Shown in pieces: positions 54,501 through 63,877 of a stretch of 64,000 nt of DNA. Each line of letters starts with the position of its first letter. Position 1 is the stretch's first letter. The position numbers were made by a program, and so were the translations under genes. This stretch comes from JADGHX01 sp037200125 (GTDB taxonomy: Bacteria; Pseudomonadota; Gammaproteobacteria; Steroidobacterales; Steroidobacteraceae). The notes under the pieces are model-generated. The model ran no database searches, was not told where the DNA came from, and worked only from the letters and a program-made list of their open reading frames with translations. The stretch lies in the NCBI GenBank assembly GCA_037200125.1, contig JBBCGS010000005.1, positions 434,001 to 498,000 on the forward strand, read 5' to 3'.

Positions 54501-55322
54501 TCAGCGGCGCGGCGGCACCGGCCGGCCGGCGCTCATGTCCGGTGTAAATAGTCTGTAGTTGTTCCGTCCGCTTCTCTTGGCGTGATACATCGCGGTGTCC
54601 GCACTAGTAAGGACCATTTCGACGTCCCCGCCATTTTCCGGGTAGAGACTGATGCCGATGCTCAGGGTGACGTCGAGCAGATAGCCCGCGACGGAATGAG
54701 GCGCGGCCACGGCCGTGATGAGCTTTTCGGCGATGAGAGCGGTGTCGTGCACGGATTCGACTTCGGTCAGCAACACCAGAAATTCGTCGCCGCCCTGGCG
54801 GCTGACCGTATCTGACTTGCGCAGGCCTGCCTGCAGGCGCTTTGCAACTGATTGCAGCACCCCATCGCCCACCAGATGCCCGAGCGAGTCGTTGATCTCC
54901 TTGAAGTTGTCGAGATCCAGGAACATCAGGGCTACCTTCTTGCGGTGGCGCGCCGCAAGCACGATTGCCTGCTCCAGACGGTCGGTCAACAGTGCACGGT
55001 TCGGCAAGCCCGTCAGAAAGTCGTGTTCGGCCTTGATGGCCATCTGCGCCGCGGCGTGCACCGCGGCCTCCGTATCGGCATTCGCCTGAACCGTTGCGAC
55101 CACAAGGTGTTCGTTTGCTTCCCGCAATCGCGTCTCGGTCAGCAGGCGATACGCATCGATAGCCTGCAGGGCTGCTTCGCGTCGATCGGCAGCTTGTTCG
55201 CGGGCGAGCACAGCAGCCTCGCGCGCCGCCAGGTTCATCTCGGCCGTAGACTCCGGAGCGCGAGTGCTGTCGTTTGCCGCAGGTAGCCCTCCGGCGGCAC
55301 CTTTCGGAAGATTGGGGGCCAC
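54501..55322 (-). CDS. GGDEF diguanylate cyclase
   Basis: From GTG 55322 about 273 residues; TTG 55343 (overlapping the kaiC-like stop) and ATG 55238 are alternatives, none with a strong ribosome-binding site. An N-terminal helical, probably coiled-coil segment (LAAREAAVLAREQAADRREA) precedes a complete GGDEF domain (HDFLTGLPNRALLTDRLEQA; MFLDLDNFKEINDSLGH; SRQGGDEFLVLL) with an RxxD inhibitory site (RKSD) five residues before GGDEF. It should make c-di-GMP from two GTP, with product inhibition. Last gene of the KaiC operon, so its activity may be linked to the ATPase. Confidence 0.88.
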   Translation of the reverse strand: MAPNLPKGAAGGLPAANDSTRAPESTAEMNLAAREAAVLAREQAADRREAALQAIDAYRLLTETRLREANEHLVVATVQANADTEAAVHAAAQMAIKAEHDFLTGLPNRALLTDRLEQAIVLAARHRKKVALMFLDLDNFKEINDSLGHLVGDGVLQSVAKRLQAGLRKSDTVSRQGGDEFLVLLTEVESVHDTALIAEKLITAVAAPHSVAGYLLDVTLSIGISLYPENGGDVEMVLTSADTAMYHAKRSGRNNYRLFTPDMSAGRPVPPRR

Positions 55323-55335
55323 CTTGGTGCTGACG

Positions 55336-56817
55336 TCAGTCAATCCTGTGCGAGGTGGGCGTCTGTGTAGGGCGGCCGCTGAGAAGCCCCTGGTAGTCGC
55401 GCACCGGGGCGCCGATGACGATGCCGTCGTCGGTGATCTGGAACTGCCGAAGCTCGTTGCTGTGGGCGCTCCCACGAACTTTGACGACTGCCAACACCCG
55501 CTTGAGACGGCTCTCGATTTCGATGTAGCGCTCGACAATGATCGCATCCGTAAGAAATGCCGATCCGTAGGGGCTGAACCGCAGGTCGTCATATCGGTCT
55601 TCGAGCTCCGACGTCATCAGTACCGTCACGCCGAGACCGGACAGTACGGCGACCATGCGAAACAACGACTCGCGAAAATCTTCGCGGAAGCTCGGTGCCA
55701 CGGCCAGTTCGAATCCGGACAGCGAATCGATGACCACCCGCGTCGCCTTCATCCGGTGAATGAGGTCGATCAGACGCTGAACGATCTCGTCGATGGACAG
55801 ATCCAGCGAGCGGGTATTGATCAGGCCCACCTGTCCGGCGCGAACCATGTCGTCGAGCGTGGCTATCCGCGACTGACTCGGCGTCTGCTCGAACGCGACG
55901 ATGACGCCCGGTTCGCCCACACGCACGCCTTCGGCCAGGAATGCGGTTGCGAGAATCGTCTTACCCGAACCGGATGGACCTGCGACCAGCATCGAATAGC
56001 CCATGGGCAAGCCGCCGCCCAGCATCTCATCGAGCAGCGGCACGCCCATGCTCAGGCGCACCCTGGTACGTCGCGACCGGGAGGCCGCCGCCTCCGTGGC
56101 TCCGGTATCGTCGCGAACAAGCGCCGCCGGAAAGACCTCGATGCCCGCGTTCGAGATACGGAATGTCTGCATTCCGGGCCGCGTCGCCTGGCCGCGCATT
56201 TTCATGATCTGCATCTGGCGCACCATCGAATTGCGGTGGACGTTCTGGTCCAGCGATAGCAGGCCATCGGCAACGGTAAATACAGGATGGGGCTGGCCGT
56301 CGGCCGAATATTCACCGACCAGGAAGGTCGTGGCATCCCAGCTGCTCAGGAACATTCCCAGTTGCTGCGTGAATTGCTGAAGGCCGATCGCGCCCTGGTC
56401 CTGACGTGGCGCCTCCAGCATGATCGAGCGAAACGAATCGACGAATACCAGCCCCGGAGAGGCGGCCTCGACTTCGCGCATGATGCGCGCAAGCACATGG
56501 TCGAAATTGCCTTCGGTGACCTCCTCGCTCAGGTTGACGAAGCGAATCGACTCGTTGATCTTGGCGAGGTCGAAAAAATCGAATTGCTGCTGGTAGCGGA
56601 ACATCTTCAACGGAGGCTCACCGAGGACCGTGAAGAACAACGCCGGCCTTTGCTTCGTCGCCAGGGTGAACATGATCTGGTGCGCGAGCGTCGTCTTTCC
56701 CGAGCCCGGCGGCCCCACGATGAGATTGAAGGAGAACTCCGGCAGGCCTCCGCCCAGAATCGCATCGAGTCCCGGCACGCCGGTAGCGAGCCGGCGTATA
56801 GCTACTTTTCCACTCAT
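55336..56817 (-). CDS. KaiC-like double RecA-domain ATPase
   Basis: 493 residues from ATG 56817, which overlaps the stop of the upstream gene (ATGA). Two KaiC domains in tandem: the first begins GVPGLDAILGGGLPEFSFNL with Walker A GPPGSGKTT (35-43) and Walker B GLVFVDSF; the second begins GVPLLDEMLGGGLPMGYSML with Walker A GPSGSGKTI and RVVIDSL. The paired catalytic Glu of clock KaiC appear as GE (LGEPP) and EQ (FEQTP). I cannot find the Ser-Thr autophosphorylation pair. No kaiB or kaiA is nearby, so a signalling rather than a clock role is likely. Confidence 0.88.
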   Translation of the reverse strand: MSGKVAIRRLATGVPGLDAILGGGLPEFSFNLIVGPPGSGKTTLAHQIMFTLATKQRPALFFTVLGEPPLKMFRYQQQFDFFDLAKINESIRFVNLSEEVTEGNFDHVLARIMREVEAASPGLVFVDSFRSIMLEAPRQDQGAIGLQQFTQQLGMFLSSWDATTFLVGEYSADGQPHPVFTVADGLLSLDQNVHRNSMVRQMQIMKMRGQATRPGMQTFRISNAGIEVFPAALVRDDTGATEAAASRSRRTRVRLSMGVPLLDEMLGGGLPMGYSMLVAGPSGSGKTILATAFLAEGVRVGEPGVIVAFEQTPSQSRIATLDDMVRAGQVGLINTRSLDLSIDEIVQRLIDLIHRMKATRVVIDSLSGFELAVAPSFREDFRESLFRMVAVLSGLGVTVLMTSELEDRYDDLRFSPYGSAFLTDAIIVERYIEIESRLKRVLAVVKVRGSAHSNELRQFQITDDGIVIGAPVRDYQGLLSGRPTQTPTSHRID

Positions 56818-57296
56818 GCACCAGTCTCCTGTTGCGGCGCCGTTAACGGGGGCGCCCAGACCGGACCCAACAGCCGCTCGGTCAACGATTCTCCGATCAA
56901 GGTCACCAGCAGTTCCGTGAACGTCACCAGTAGCGCACAGCTCGCCAGTGCCGCGCTTGATGCTTCCTGACCAGCAAGCCGCGTCGTGACGCTTTCCAGC
57001 GTAGCGACGCCGCCCTCGTGATCCGCTGCAAGCTGAAGCCAGGGAAATGCGGTGCTCGTCAGATGCAAGGCGCGACGGAACAGGACCTCGACACCGCGCG
57101 CACCGATCACCGGGGCGAGCCGCGCAGTCACCCGTGGCCAAGTGTCCGCGGCTGCGGCGGCGATTGCCTTCGCGTCGGGAGTTTTGCCGGCGCCTCGTGC
57201 CAACAGGACTCCAATTGCCTTGCGTCGCAAGTCAGCGCCTGGCGTTGGCACTGGAGCGACCCCACCGAGCTGACACGACCCCGGGTCCGGGGACAC
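56814..57296 (-). CDS. unknown protein cotranscribed with KaiC-like gene
   Basis: At most 160 residues from GTG 57296; GTG 57251 (VPTPGADLRRK) is a likely real start because GGTGGGG lies about 8 nt upstream. No domain I can name. The middle is Ala-rich helical (TPDAKAIAAAAADTWPRV) and the C-terminal part is hydrophobic (LASCALLVTFTELLVTLIGE, then SLTERLLGPVW), perhaps a membrane-binding or packing helix. Its stop overlaps the KaiC-like start, suggesting the products act together. Confidence 0.75.
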   Translation of the reverse strand: MSPDPGSCQLGGVAPVPTPGADLRRKAIGVLLARGAGKTPDAKAIAAAAADTWPRVTARLAPVIGARGVEVLFRRALHLTSTAFPWLQLAADHEGGVATLESVTTRLAGQEASSAALASCALLVTFTELLVTLIGESLTERLLGPVWAPPLTAPQQETGA

Positions 57297-57484
57297 GACA
57301 TGTCATCTTGAAAAAATCGTGAACCTGCTTCGACAAGGAGCGCACCTCGCCCTCACTGTGTCGACAGCATCGGCTCGTACCGACGCCTTATCTGTGCGCT
57401 GTCGGACAAAAGGCGGTTGCGATCGATGCAGACCCCGTCGAGCTCGCGTCCAAGCGAGAGCCCGCTGGGCGGCGCGCCAGCTCT

Positions 57485-60400
57485 TCAAGCAAGAGGTCGG
57501 GGAAAAATCCGGTCCGGAACGAGGTACGACGTTTCGAACAGCTCGCGCGGCACTGGCTTGCCGACGAGATAGCCCTGCATCTCATCACACTGAGACAACT
57601 GAAGCAGGCGCCACTGTTCTTCGGTTTCGACTCCCTCGGCGACCAGCTTGAGGTTGAGTGCCTGGCCCAGGGTGATGATGGTGGAGACCAGCGCGAGCCC
57701 GCGGGATCCGCAAGTCATGTCGGCTACGAAGGAGCGATCGATCTTCAACGAATCCACCGGCAATTTCGCAAGATATCGTAGCGAAGAAAACCCCGTCCCG
57801 AAGTCGTCGATGGCGACGCGGATCCCCATGCTCCGAATCTCTTCCAGCGTCGCCGATGTGTGATTGAGGTCTTGCATGATCGTCGTCTCGGTGATTTCCA
57901 GCTCGAGCCCGGCCGCGGCGAAAGCATGGATCCCGATTGCGTCCCGGATCTCCGCGATGAAGCCGTGATGGCGCAGCTGCAGCGGCGACACATTCACCGC
58001 GATCCGCACCGCAGGCAGACCCGCCGCGCGCCAACGAAGATAGTCTTGAATGGCTTTGTGCAGGGCCCAGCGTCCGACTTCATGGATCAGGCCGGTCTCT
58101 TCGAGGACCGGTATGAAACGGCCAGGCGGCACCAGACCCTTGCGCGGGTCGTTCCAGCGAATCAACGCCTCCGCGCCGCTGAGCTTACCGCTCACGAGGT
58201 TCACCTTCGGCTGGTAGTGAAGGATGAACTCCTCCTTGTCGATTGCTTCGCGCAGCTGACTCTCCAGAATCGACTTGATGACCATCGTGTCGCCCATTCG
58301 CGGCGCGAATGAGATATAGCGATCACCGCTCGCCTTGGCCTTCATGAGCGCCATTTCGGCGTTCCCGAACAGCACCTCGGCGCTCCCGCCGTCATCCGGA
58401 AAGACCGCCACGCCAACCTTGGCGGCAACGCGAAAGCCAGCCCCATTCAGCGTGAACGAATGCTTCGCCAGCGCCTGCATCGACTCCTCCACATAACGCG
58501 GTACGTCTCGCTCGTGCCGCATATGCGGAAGCACGAATGCGAAATGGTCCGCATCCACTCTCGCTAGCAAGCTTGCGTCGCCCAGATGAGACGTGAGCCA
58601 GGCCGCCACCTGTACCAACAACGCATCGCCCGCCGGCCTGCCCAGGCTGTGATTGACGGCGCTGAATCGCTCGAGGTCGAGGACCCCGACCACGAGCTGC
58701 GCGCTCCGCCCCGCGGCACTTCGGATGTACTGCGCCACACGTTCGATAAAGAGACCGCGGTTCGCGAGGCCGGTCAGCTCATCGTAATAGGCGATGTAGT
58801 TGAGACGGTCCCGCCTGTCGATATGATCTATGGCAAAAGCGATATTGCCGCTCAGCTCGGTCAACAACGCCATTTCTTCGACCCGAAAGAACTCGCGCTC
58901 GCCTGCGTATAGCGCGAGAATTCCGACTGCTTCGTTCTCGACGAGCAGCGGCAGAACGGCCATGGATTTGACACCCGCCCGGGCGTATTTCCCGCGAAGC
59001 AGAACTTGCGGATCGGTTTGCGAGTCGTTCGAGAGGATCGCCCGCTTTTCGGCGACCGCCCGCCCGACCATGCTCGTCGAGGCAATCTCACGCGACGACA
59101 CGATGCGTTTGACGGCGTCCAGAATCTCGTCATCCTTGCCGGCTGATGCAACCGGTGTAATGAGCTTCGTACGCCTGTCGATGATTCCTATGAGCGCCAT
59201 GTGAAACCCGCCCGCCTCGACGGCAACACGGCACGCTTCCTTGAAGAGCTCGTTGCGATCACGCACCCGAACGATGAGCGAACCAATGCCGCTGAGCATT
59301 GCGTACACGCGATTGAGATGCGCGATACGGCGCTCGCCTTCGCGCAACACCTGGTTCGTCCGGAGAATGTCCAACTCGGCCATTTTCAGGTCGTGAATAT
59401 CCGTGCACGTGCCGAACCACTTGAGAATTTTTCCGGCGGTGTCTTTCAAGGGCACGCCTCGGATCAACCACCATCGGTACGCTCCGTCGGAGCGACGCAG
59501 GCGACTCTCGATCGAGAACGTGTCGGCCTGCGCGCTCGCTCTTTGCCATGCGTTCGACGCGCTGGGTCCGTCGTCCGGGTGGAGCGACTCGCTCCACCCA
59601 TGGCCCAGGCTTTTCTCCTGGCTGAGTCCTGTGTAGGCCATCCATTGCCGATTGATGTAGACAGTCCGGCCGTCCGGTCGCGACATCCAGACGATGTGCG
59701 GCATCGCTTCGGCAAGAATGCGGAATTCGGCGTCACTCGAGAGCAGCGCCTCTTGCGCGAGCTTGCGTGCCGTGACGTCCTCGAAGACCGCGACGAAATG
59801 CTCCCTCGCGTGACTATAAACGGCAATAGATAGCCAGACACCCAGATGCCCTACGTACGTCTCCAGCTTTTCCGGTCTGCCGGTCAGCGCGACTCGACCA
59901 TAGATTTCGAATATCTCGCTGTTGGCGCTCTGAATGCCGGGTATGACTTCACTGACTTTCCGGCCGACGACATCCTTCAGGCCGGTGAGCTTCTCAAAGC
60001 TGGCGTTGGTTTCGAGGTATACGAAGTCCCGCAGTCGATCCTGCTCAAACACGGTCTGGCAGTGCGCATAGCCTTCCAGCATGTTCTCGAACAGCGCGCG
60101 ATACCGTCGATCACCGCTCCTGAGCGACTCCTCGGAGCGTTTGCGCTCAGAGACATCCCGAATCGCGGCCATGAGGAGCATGCCGTTGTCGGTCGCGAGC
60201 GGGTTCACCCGGACTTCTACCGGCACTTCCGTATGGTCCTTGCACAGGCCGACCAGCTCGCGTCCCGTACCCTTGTCGAGTGACGGGAGTTGCGCGAAGA
60301 GCCCCGTTTGGTTTTCGGAATGATTGCCTCGGAAACGTTCGGGCACGAGTATGTCGATGTGCCGCCCGAGCAGCTCGTTCCGATGCCATCCGAACAGATC

Positions 60401-60604
60401 GACCGCCGCGGCGTTCACCGCCACCATCCGGCCGTCGCGCGTGACGATGACCATCGCGTCGCGGGCGGCGTCGAGCAAATCGCAGAACAGTCGTTCCGCT
60501 CCGTTGCGCTCGGCATAGATGCCGGGAAAGCCGGGCCGCCCGTCAACCCGAACGCCGCACCGGGTGAAGCTGTACGGCGTGCTATCGCGATCCTTCGTAG
60601 TCAT
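57485..60604 (-). CDS. PAS-PAS-PAS-GAF-GGDEF(degenerate)-EAL c-di-GMP protein
   Basis: 1039 residues, no membrane helix. Three PAS domains (about 45-150 MVIVTRDGRMVAVNAAAVDL; 165-285; 290-415 PHIVWMSRPDGRTVYINRQW), a GAF domain (about 440-590), a GGDEF-like domain whose active site reads DADHF (RVDADHFAFVL) and is therefore probably catalytically dead, and a complete EAL domain (about 770-1030: EALIRW, NVSPLQL, EITETTIM, DDFGTGFSSLRYLA, AEGVETEEQ). It should hydrolyse c-di-GMP, with the dead GGDEF possibly sensing GTP. It may oppose the cyclase at 54501. Confidence 0.9.
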   Translation of the reverse strand: MTTKDRDSTPYSFTRCGVRVDGRPGFPGIYAERNGAERLFCDLLDAARDAMVIVTRDGRMVAVNAAAVDLFGWHRNELLGRHIDILVPERFRGNHSENQTGLFAQLPSLDKGTGRELVGLCKDHTEVPVEVRVNPLATDNGMLLMAAIRDVSERKRSEESLRSGDRRYRALFENMLEGYAHCQTVFEQDRLRDFVYLETNASFEKLTGLKDVVGRKVSEVIPGIQSANSEIFEIYGRVALTGRPEKLETYVGHLGVWLSIAVYSHAREHFVAVFEDVTARKLAQEALLSSDAEFRILAEAMPHIVWMSRPDGRTVYINRQWMAYTGLSQEKSLGHGWSESLHPDDGPSASNAWQRASAQADTFSIESRLRRSDGAYRWWLIRGVPLKDTAGKILKWFGTCTDIHDLKMAELDILRTNQVLREGERRIAHLNRVYAMLSGIGSLIVRVRDRNELFKEACRVAVEAGGFHMALIGIIDRRTKLITPVASAGKDDEILDAVKRIVSSREIASTSMVGRAVAEKRAILSNDSQTDPQVLLRGKYARAGVKSMAVLPLLVENEAVGILALYAGEREFFRVEEMALLTELSGNIAFAIDHIDRRDRLNYIAYYDELTGLANRGLFIERVAQYIRSAAGRSAQLVVGVLDLERFSAVNHSLGRPAGDALLVQVAAWLTSHLGDASLLARVDADHFAFVLPHMRHERDVPRYVEESMQALAKHSFTLNGAGFRVAAKVGVAVFPDDGGSAEVLFGNAEMALMKAKASGDRYISFAPRMGDTMVIKSILESQLREAIDKEEFILHYQPKVNLVSGKLSGAEALIRWNDPRKGLVPPGRFIPVLEETGLIHEVGRWALHKAIQDYLRWRAAGLPAVRIAVNVSPLQLRHHGFIAEIRDAIGIHAFAAAGLELEITETTIMQDLNHTSATLEEIRSMGIRVAIDDFGTGFSSLRYLAKLPVDSLKIDRSFVADMTCGSRGLALVSTIITLGQALNLKLVAEGVETEEQWRLLQLSQCDEMQGYLVGKPVPRELFETSYLVPDRIFPRPLA

Positions 60605-61157
60605 TCCGGCGGGGCCGTGACCTGGTTCCAGCGTACGTTGACGTGCGGAGGCCGCTACGCTGCACGATACTGGCGCGGAATTCGGTACGGTGCCGCACGC
60701 ATTGATCGTCTGTGCCCGTGTGACATGGTTCGATTGGCGGACAGCTTTTGCGCCGCTTCATCACACGCGAGCGCAGGTGGTTCCCATGCATTCGAACGCA
60801 TCACCGACCGACATCGGGCACCAACAGCGTGCGGACCTTTTGATCGCATCAACTTGCCACGGCTTGCAGCGGGGTCGCGAACTCGAAAGGCACGTAAGCC
60901 GAACCGGTAGCTTGTCGATCTGACGAAGCGACGATCCGGGCCAGCTATCATCCGGCCCGCAGGCCGACCGCTCGCCATTGCCACTTCACCGCCTGTCGTG
61001 CTCAACGACGTCACGTACTCCGCACTGGATCCGGATACCGGCAAGCGCCTGTGGGCGACCAAAGCGTGTCGCCGGGTCGTTGCATGGCTTCCCCCGCGCA
61101 AGTGGTCCGGCTGAGCACCCAGCCGACGTTCAGGTACTCGGGAATCCTGCGCGACCA
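60605..61157. other. intergenic region with decayed sequence
   Basis: No intact gene is apparent. A plus-strand frame around 60960-61060 reads PPVVLNDVTYSALDPDTGKR, which loosely resembles a repeat of PQQ-type quinoproteins, and then ends. Together with the nuclease relic that follows, the stretch looks like debris of lost genes. Confidence 0.45.
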
Positions 61158-61247
61158 GGGTTCGCGGGGAAGATGAACTTCTACCTGGCCGCGATCGACG
61201 CTCTGCTTCGCCATCCCACCGACAACCCGTCGATCGGTATCATTCTC
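61158..61247 (+). pseudogene. relic of a DUF1016/YhcG-type PDDEXK nuclease
   Basis: A plus-strand stretch encodes FAGKMNFYLAAIDALLRHPT and then DNPSIGIIL, which matches the conserved GKMNFYLSAVD...PSIGLILC block of YhcG/DUF1016 proteins. The preceding VQVLGNPARPG keeps only traces, and the following residues (PAPTPALTTPRRR) do not fit. Only about 30 residues of a roughly 350-residue protein survive. Confidence 0.65.
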
Positions 61248-61266
61248 CCCGCGCCGACACCAGCGC

Positions 61267-61911
61267 TTACAACGCCGAGACGTCGATGACGTCATGATGA
61301 AGGCGTTTCAGTCGCTCCGCGCTCTGGTGACCGTGTGTCACCAGCAGCACGGAGATGCCGAGGGCATGCCCGACTTCGAGGTCGTGATCCGTATCGCCGA
61401 TGAGAAGCGTGCGAGTGGGCGGCACGCCGCTTTCGCGCAGGAGATCGTGGCCGCGCTGGACTTTGCTGACGGCGAGTTTGTCCGCGATGCCGAACACGAA
61501 GTCGAAATAGTGGCTCAGGCCGAACTGCGACATCATGTAATGCAGGCTGCCCTGGTCCGTCGCGGAGAGCACGGACTGCTTTTTGCCGGAGGCTCTGATT
61601 TGCCCCAGAAGCTCGCGGGAGCCCGGCGCGAGCGGGCACTCACCCACCTTTACCATGAAGCGAGCGACGAACTGGTCGCACAAGTCGGCGAAGGATTCCG
61701 CCTGCAGGTCGAAGCCGAGCGTCTCGTAGTACCGCCGGATGGGGAAGCTGAAGATCTCGCGATACCGCTCGATGCTCATGAGTGGCAGCCCGCGCGGCTC
61801 CAGCAGGAAGTTGATGGTGTCGACGGCGTGGGGAACGTCGTTCAGCAGCGTACCGTTCCAGTCCCAAATGACGTGGTCGATGTCTCCGAGACGATGGAAC
61901 AGCTGCTGCAT
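61267..61911 (-). CDS. HAD-superfamily phosphatase (phosphoglycolate phosphatase-like)
   Basis: 214 residues. Motif I is HVIWDWNGTLLNDV, with nucleophile Asp and the DWN variant of DxD; motif II is likely SVLSATDQGS; motif III lies around Lys in KLAVSKVQRG; motif IV is LLIGDTDHDLEVGHALG. A helical cap follows motif I. It should dephosphorylate a small organic phosphate; the exact substrate is not predictable. Alone on its strand, 131 bases from the RNase H stop. Confidence 0.88.
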   Translation of the reverse strand: MQQLFHRLGDIDHVIWDWNGTLLNDVPHAVDTINFLLEPRGLPLMSIERYREIFSFPIRRYYETLGFDLQAESFADLCDQFVARFMVKVGECPLAPGSRELLGQIRASGKKQSVLSATDQGSLHYMMSQFGLSHYFDFVFGIADKLAVSKVQRGHDLLRESGVPPTRTLLIGDTDHDLEVGHALGISVLLVTHGHQSAERLKRLHHDVIDVSAL

Positions 61912-62042
61912 GCTGGCGCGCCCTTTACGTGTAGAAGAGGCGAACGATGTGGAAGAACAGGGGAGCGGTCAATGGCGAATGCGACTGAGCGACCAGGGCA
62001 TGAGGGCGTTTGCCGGGATGGCGGAGCCGAACTCTTCGAGGA

Positions 62043-62789
62043 TTACCCCGCCCGCATGCGAAGAATGGCAGCCACATCGAGCTCCTCGCTGTACAGGCGT
62101 AGCTCTTCGCAGCCGCTCTGCACGGCGAACATCGCCATCCGGTCAGCGAGTTCGTTGCCTTCCGTCCCTACGTGCGCGCTGACGTGCGCCAATTGCACGC
62201 TGGACTCGAGGTGCACGTAAAGCGCATAAGCGTCCTGGATGATCTTGAGATTCTTGATCTCCCCACCCGCCTTGCGCCAGCCCTTCTTCTCCCAGCCCTC
62301 GGCCCATTTCGACACACAGTTGATCGCATACGTCGAGTCGCAAAACACCTGCGCGGTCTCGCCTGGGCCGACGGCTTCCTGTGCAATGAGCAGCGCATGA
62401 TGAAGCGCGTTCAGCTCCGCCGTGTTGTTGGTGCCGTTCGGGTTGTACAGGCCGTACCACAACTGCTCGAGCTTGCCCTCGCGATAGACGGCGATGCCTG
62501 AACCCGCGTTGCCGGGGTTGGGTTCACAGGCACCGTCGCAGTAAATCTGCAAACCCATGGTGGCCGTATGCACGCTGCTGCGGGAAGCGATCGATGCTCC
62601 CGCCACCTTCGGCCGCGGACTGACAGACGCCGGTTTGCCAGCCCGAAATGCGGCATCAGCCTCCGCATGACTGTTGAACGACTTGAATTTCGCCCCTGGA
62701 AACTTGTCGACGTATCCGTGAGTCGTCGGCCAGTCCGTGAATACACCGGTCTTGCGACCCGCCCACACGACGTAGAACTTCTTTGCCAA
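62043..62789 (-). CDS. rnhA: ribonuclease HI with N-terminal viroplasmin domain
   Basis: 248 residues from TTG 62789 with AGG 7 nt upstream. The N-terminal 47 residues are a viroplasmin/RNase H1 hybrid-binding domain (KFYVVWAGRKTGVFTDWPTT; FKSFNSHAEADAAF), then a linker and an RNase HI domain with all four acidic residues: YCDGACEPNPGN, NNTAELNAL, FCDSTYAIN and GNELADRMA. It cuts the RNA strand of RNA:DNA hybrids, for example R-loops. The two-domain form is common in eukaryotic RNase H1 and in some bacteria. It may coexist with a classical rnhA elsewhere. Confidence 0.92.
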   Translation of the reverse strand: MAKKFYVVWAGRKTGVFTDWPTTHGYVDKFPGAKFKSFNSHAEADAAFRAGKPASVSPRPKVAGASIASRSSVHTATMGLQIYCDGACEPNPGNAGSGIAVYREGKLEQLWYGLYNPNGTNNTAELNALHHALLIAQEAVGPGETAQVFCDSTYAINCVSKWAEGWEKKGWRKAGGEIKNLKIIQDAYALYVHLESSVQLAHVSAHVGTEGNELADRMAMFAVQSGCEELRLYSEELDVAAILRMRAG

Positions 62790-63127
62790 TTCGATGCCTC
62801 GTTCCGCCTGGAATTCTTTAAGCCCCGAGTCTATCCAGTTCGCGCGATCTACGGTGCTTCTAACACCTCGCTAAGCGGCCATATCTAATCGCGTGAAGAG
62901 AACAACCGCGATCTCGCGCAGCAGAAACCGCCCGGAACACATGCAGCCGCGGCTGAACTTCGTATTTTTATGGCCGGCAAGAATGACTGAATCGCGGGCG
63001 GCTTCGGCGCGTGGCCGTGCCGACATATCGAAATTTTTGCGGAATGGCTGGGGAAGTGCGAGTCCCCAGTCATTTTCACGCCAGCGCACGAGACCTCGGC
63101 GCGCCGGGAAGAGGCTTCGTCGGCCGG
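62790..63127. other. intergenic region
   Basis: About 340 bases with only overlapping short frames on both strands and no domain I can recognise. A short inverted repeat (TGGGGAAGT...AGTCCCCA) is near 63050-63072, upstream of the ORF6N stop. Nothing else supported. Confidence 0.4.
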
Positions 63128-63712
63128 CTACGAGGGATCGTCGAGAACCGCGGTGAAGCCAATTGCCCTCGTGACGGACAGTGGATTCGTCAGCTCACGA
63201 ATCGCGGAGAGAATCGCTTTGATGGCGTCATCGTGCTCGTCCAGACGCTTTGTGAGTTTCTGCTCGAGCTCATCCAGCTTCCGTGATAGCACGCGGTTTG
63301 AAGACAGCAGCTCACGTAGCTTCACGAATGCACGCACGACGTACACGCTCATTTCGATGGCACGCGGACTATTGAGAACCGTGGCGGCCATGATGGCGCC
63401 GTGTTCTGTAAACACGTAGGGAAGGTACCGTCGCCCTCCTCTTCCAGGGCCGACGCTGTTTGAGGTCGCAAAATGCGACCTCAAAGCCCGGTGCTCCTCC
63501 TCGGTGAGCTGAAACATGAAATCCGGCGGAAACCGCTCCTGATTCCGACGTATCTGTTCATTGAGCCGCTTGGTCGTCACCCCGTAGAGGGCCGCCAGCT
63601 CCGCGTCTAGCACGACCCTTCGTCCCCGAAGAACTACGATTGAACGGGTGATGCTCTCAACCGCCGTCTCCTCGAGACGACGCGCGGAGGGCTGCTTCGA
63701 TGTGGCGCTCAT
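63128..63712 (-). CDS. ORF6N-domain DNA-binding protein
   Basis: 194 residues. The N-terminal ORF6N domain is clear (VVLRGRRVVLDAELAALYGV; TTKRLNEQIRRNQERFPPDF; YLPYVFTEHGAIMAATVLNS), then a helical coiled-coil (RKLDELEQKLTKRLDEHDDA) and a short end resembling the family tail (RAIGFTAVL). ORF6N domains are related to phage/KilA-N DNA-binding modules and are common on phages and genomic islands. ATG 63712 has AGGT 9 nt upstream. Confidence 0.87.
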   Translation of the reverse strand: MSATSKQPSARRLEETAVESITRSIVVLRGRRVVLDAELAALYGVTTKRLNEQIRRNQERFPPDFMFQLTEEEHRALRSHFATSNSVGPGRGGRRYLPYVFTEHGAIMAATVLNSPRAIEMSVYVVRAFVKLRELLSSNRVLSRKLDELEQKLTKRLDEHDDAIKAILSAIRELTNPLSVTRAIGFTAVLDDPS

Positions 63713-63877
63713 TGAAGCGTACCTTGACGTGATGGCTTGGTCATGCGGCTCTCCTTGTAGTGAGTAACGGTGCGAGATTCCTTCCCGCGCGAAGTGCGCG
63801 ATCTTACGCGCAGCCGAAGGCGATCGCTTCGATACGAGCCGACGACGGCCTCGCCGGCTGGTATCGGAGCGAATTGT

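Noticed and set aside
55336..56817. Complete circadian clock locus
   Set aside because: Only a KaiC-like protein is present; no kaiA or kaiB, and the autophosphorylation pair is not visible.
62871..63089. Minus-strand frame reading ENDWGLALPQPFRKNF as a transposase relic
   Set aside because: I could not tie it to a specific family; overlapping frames on both strands are equally open.
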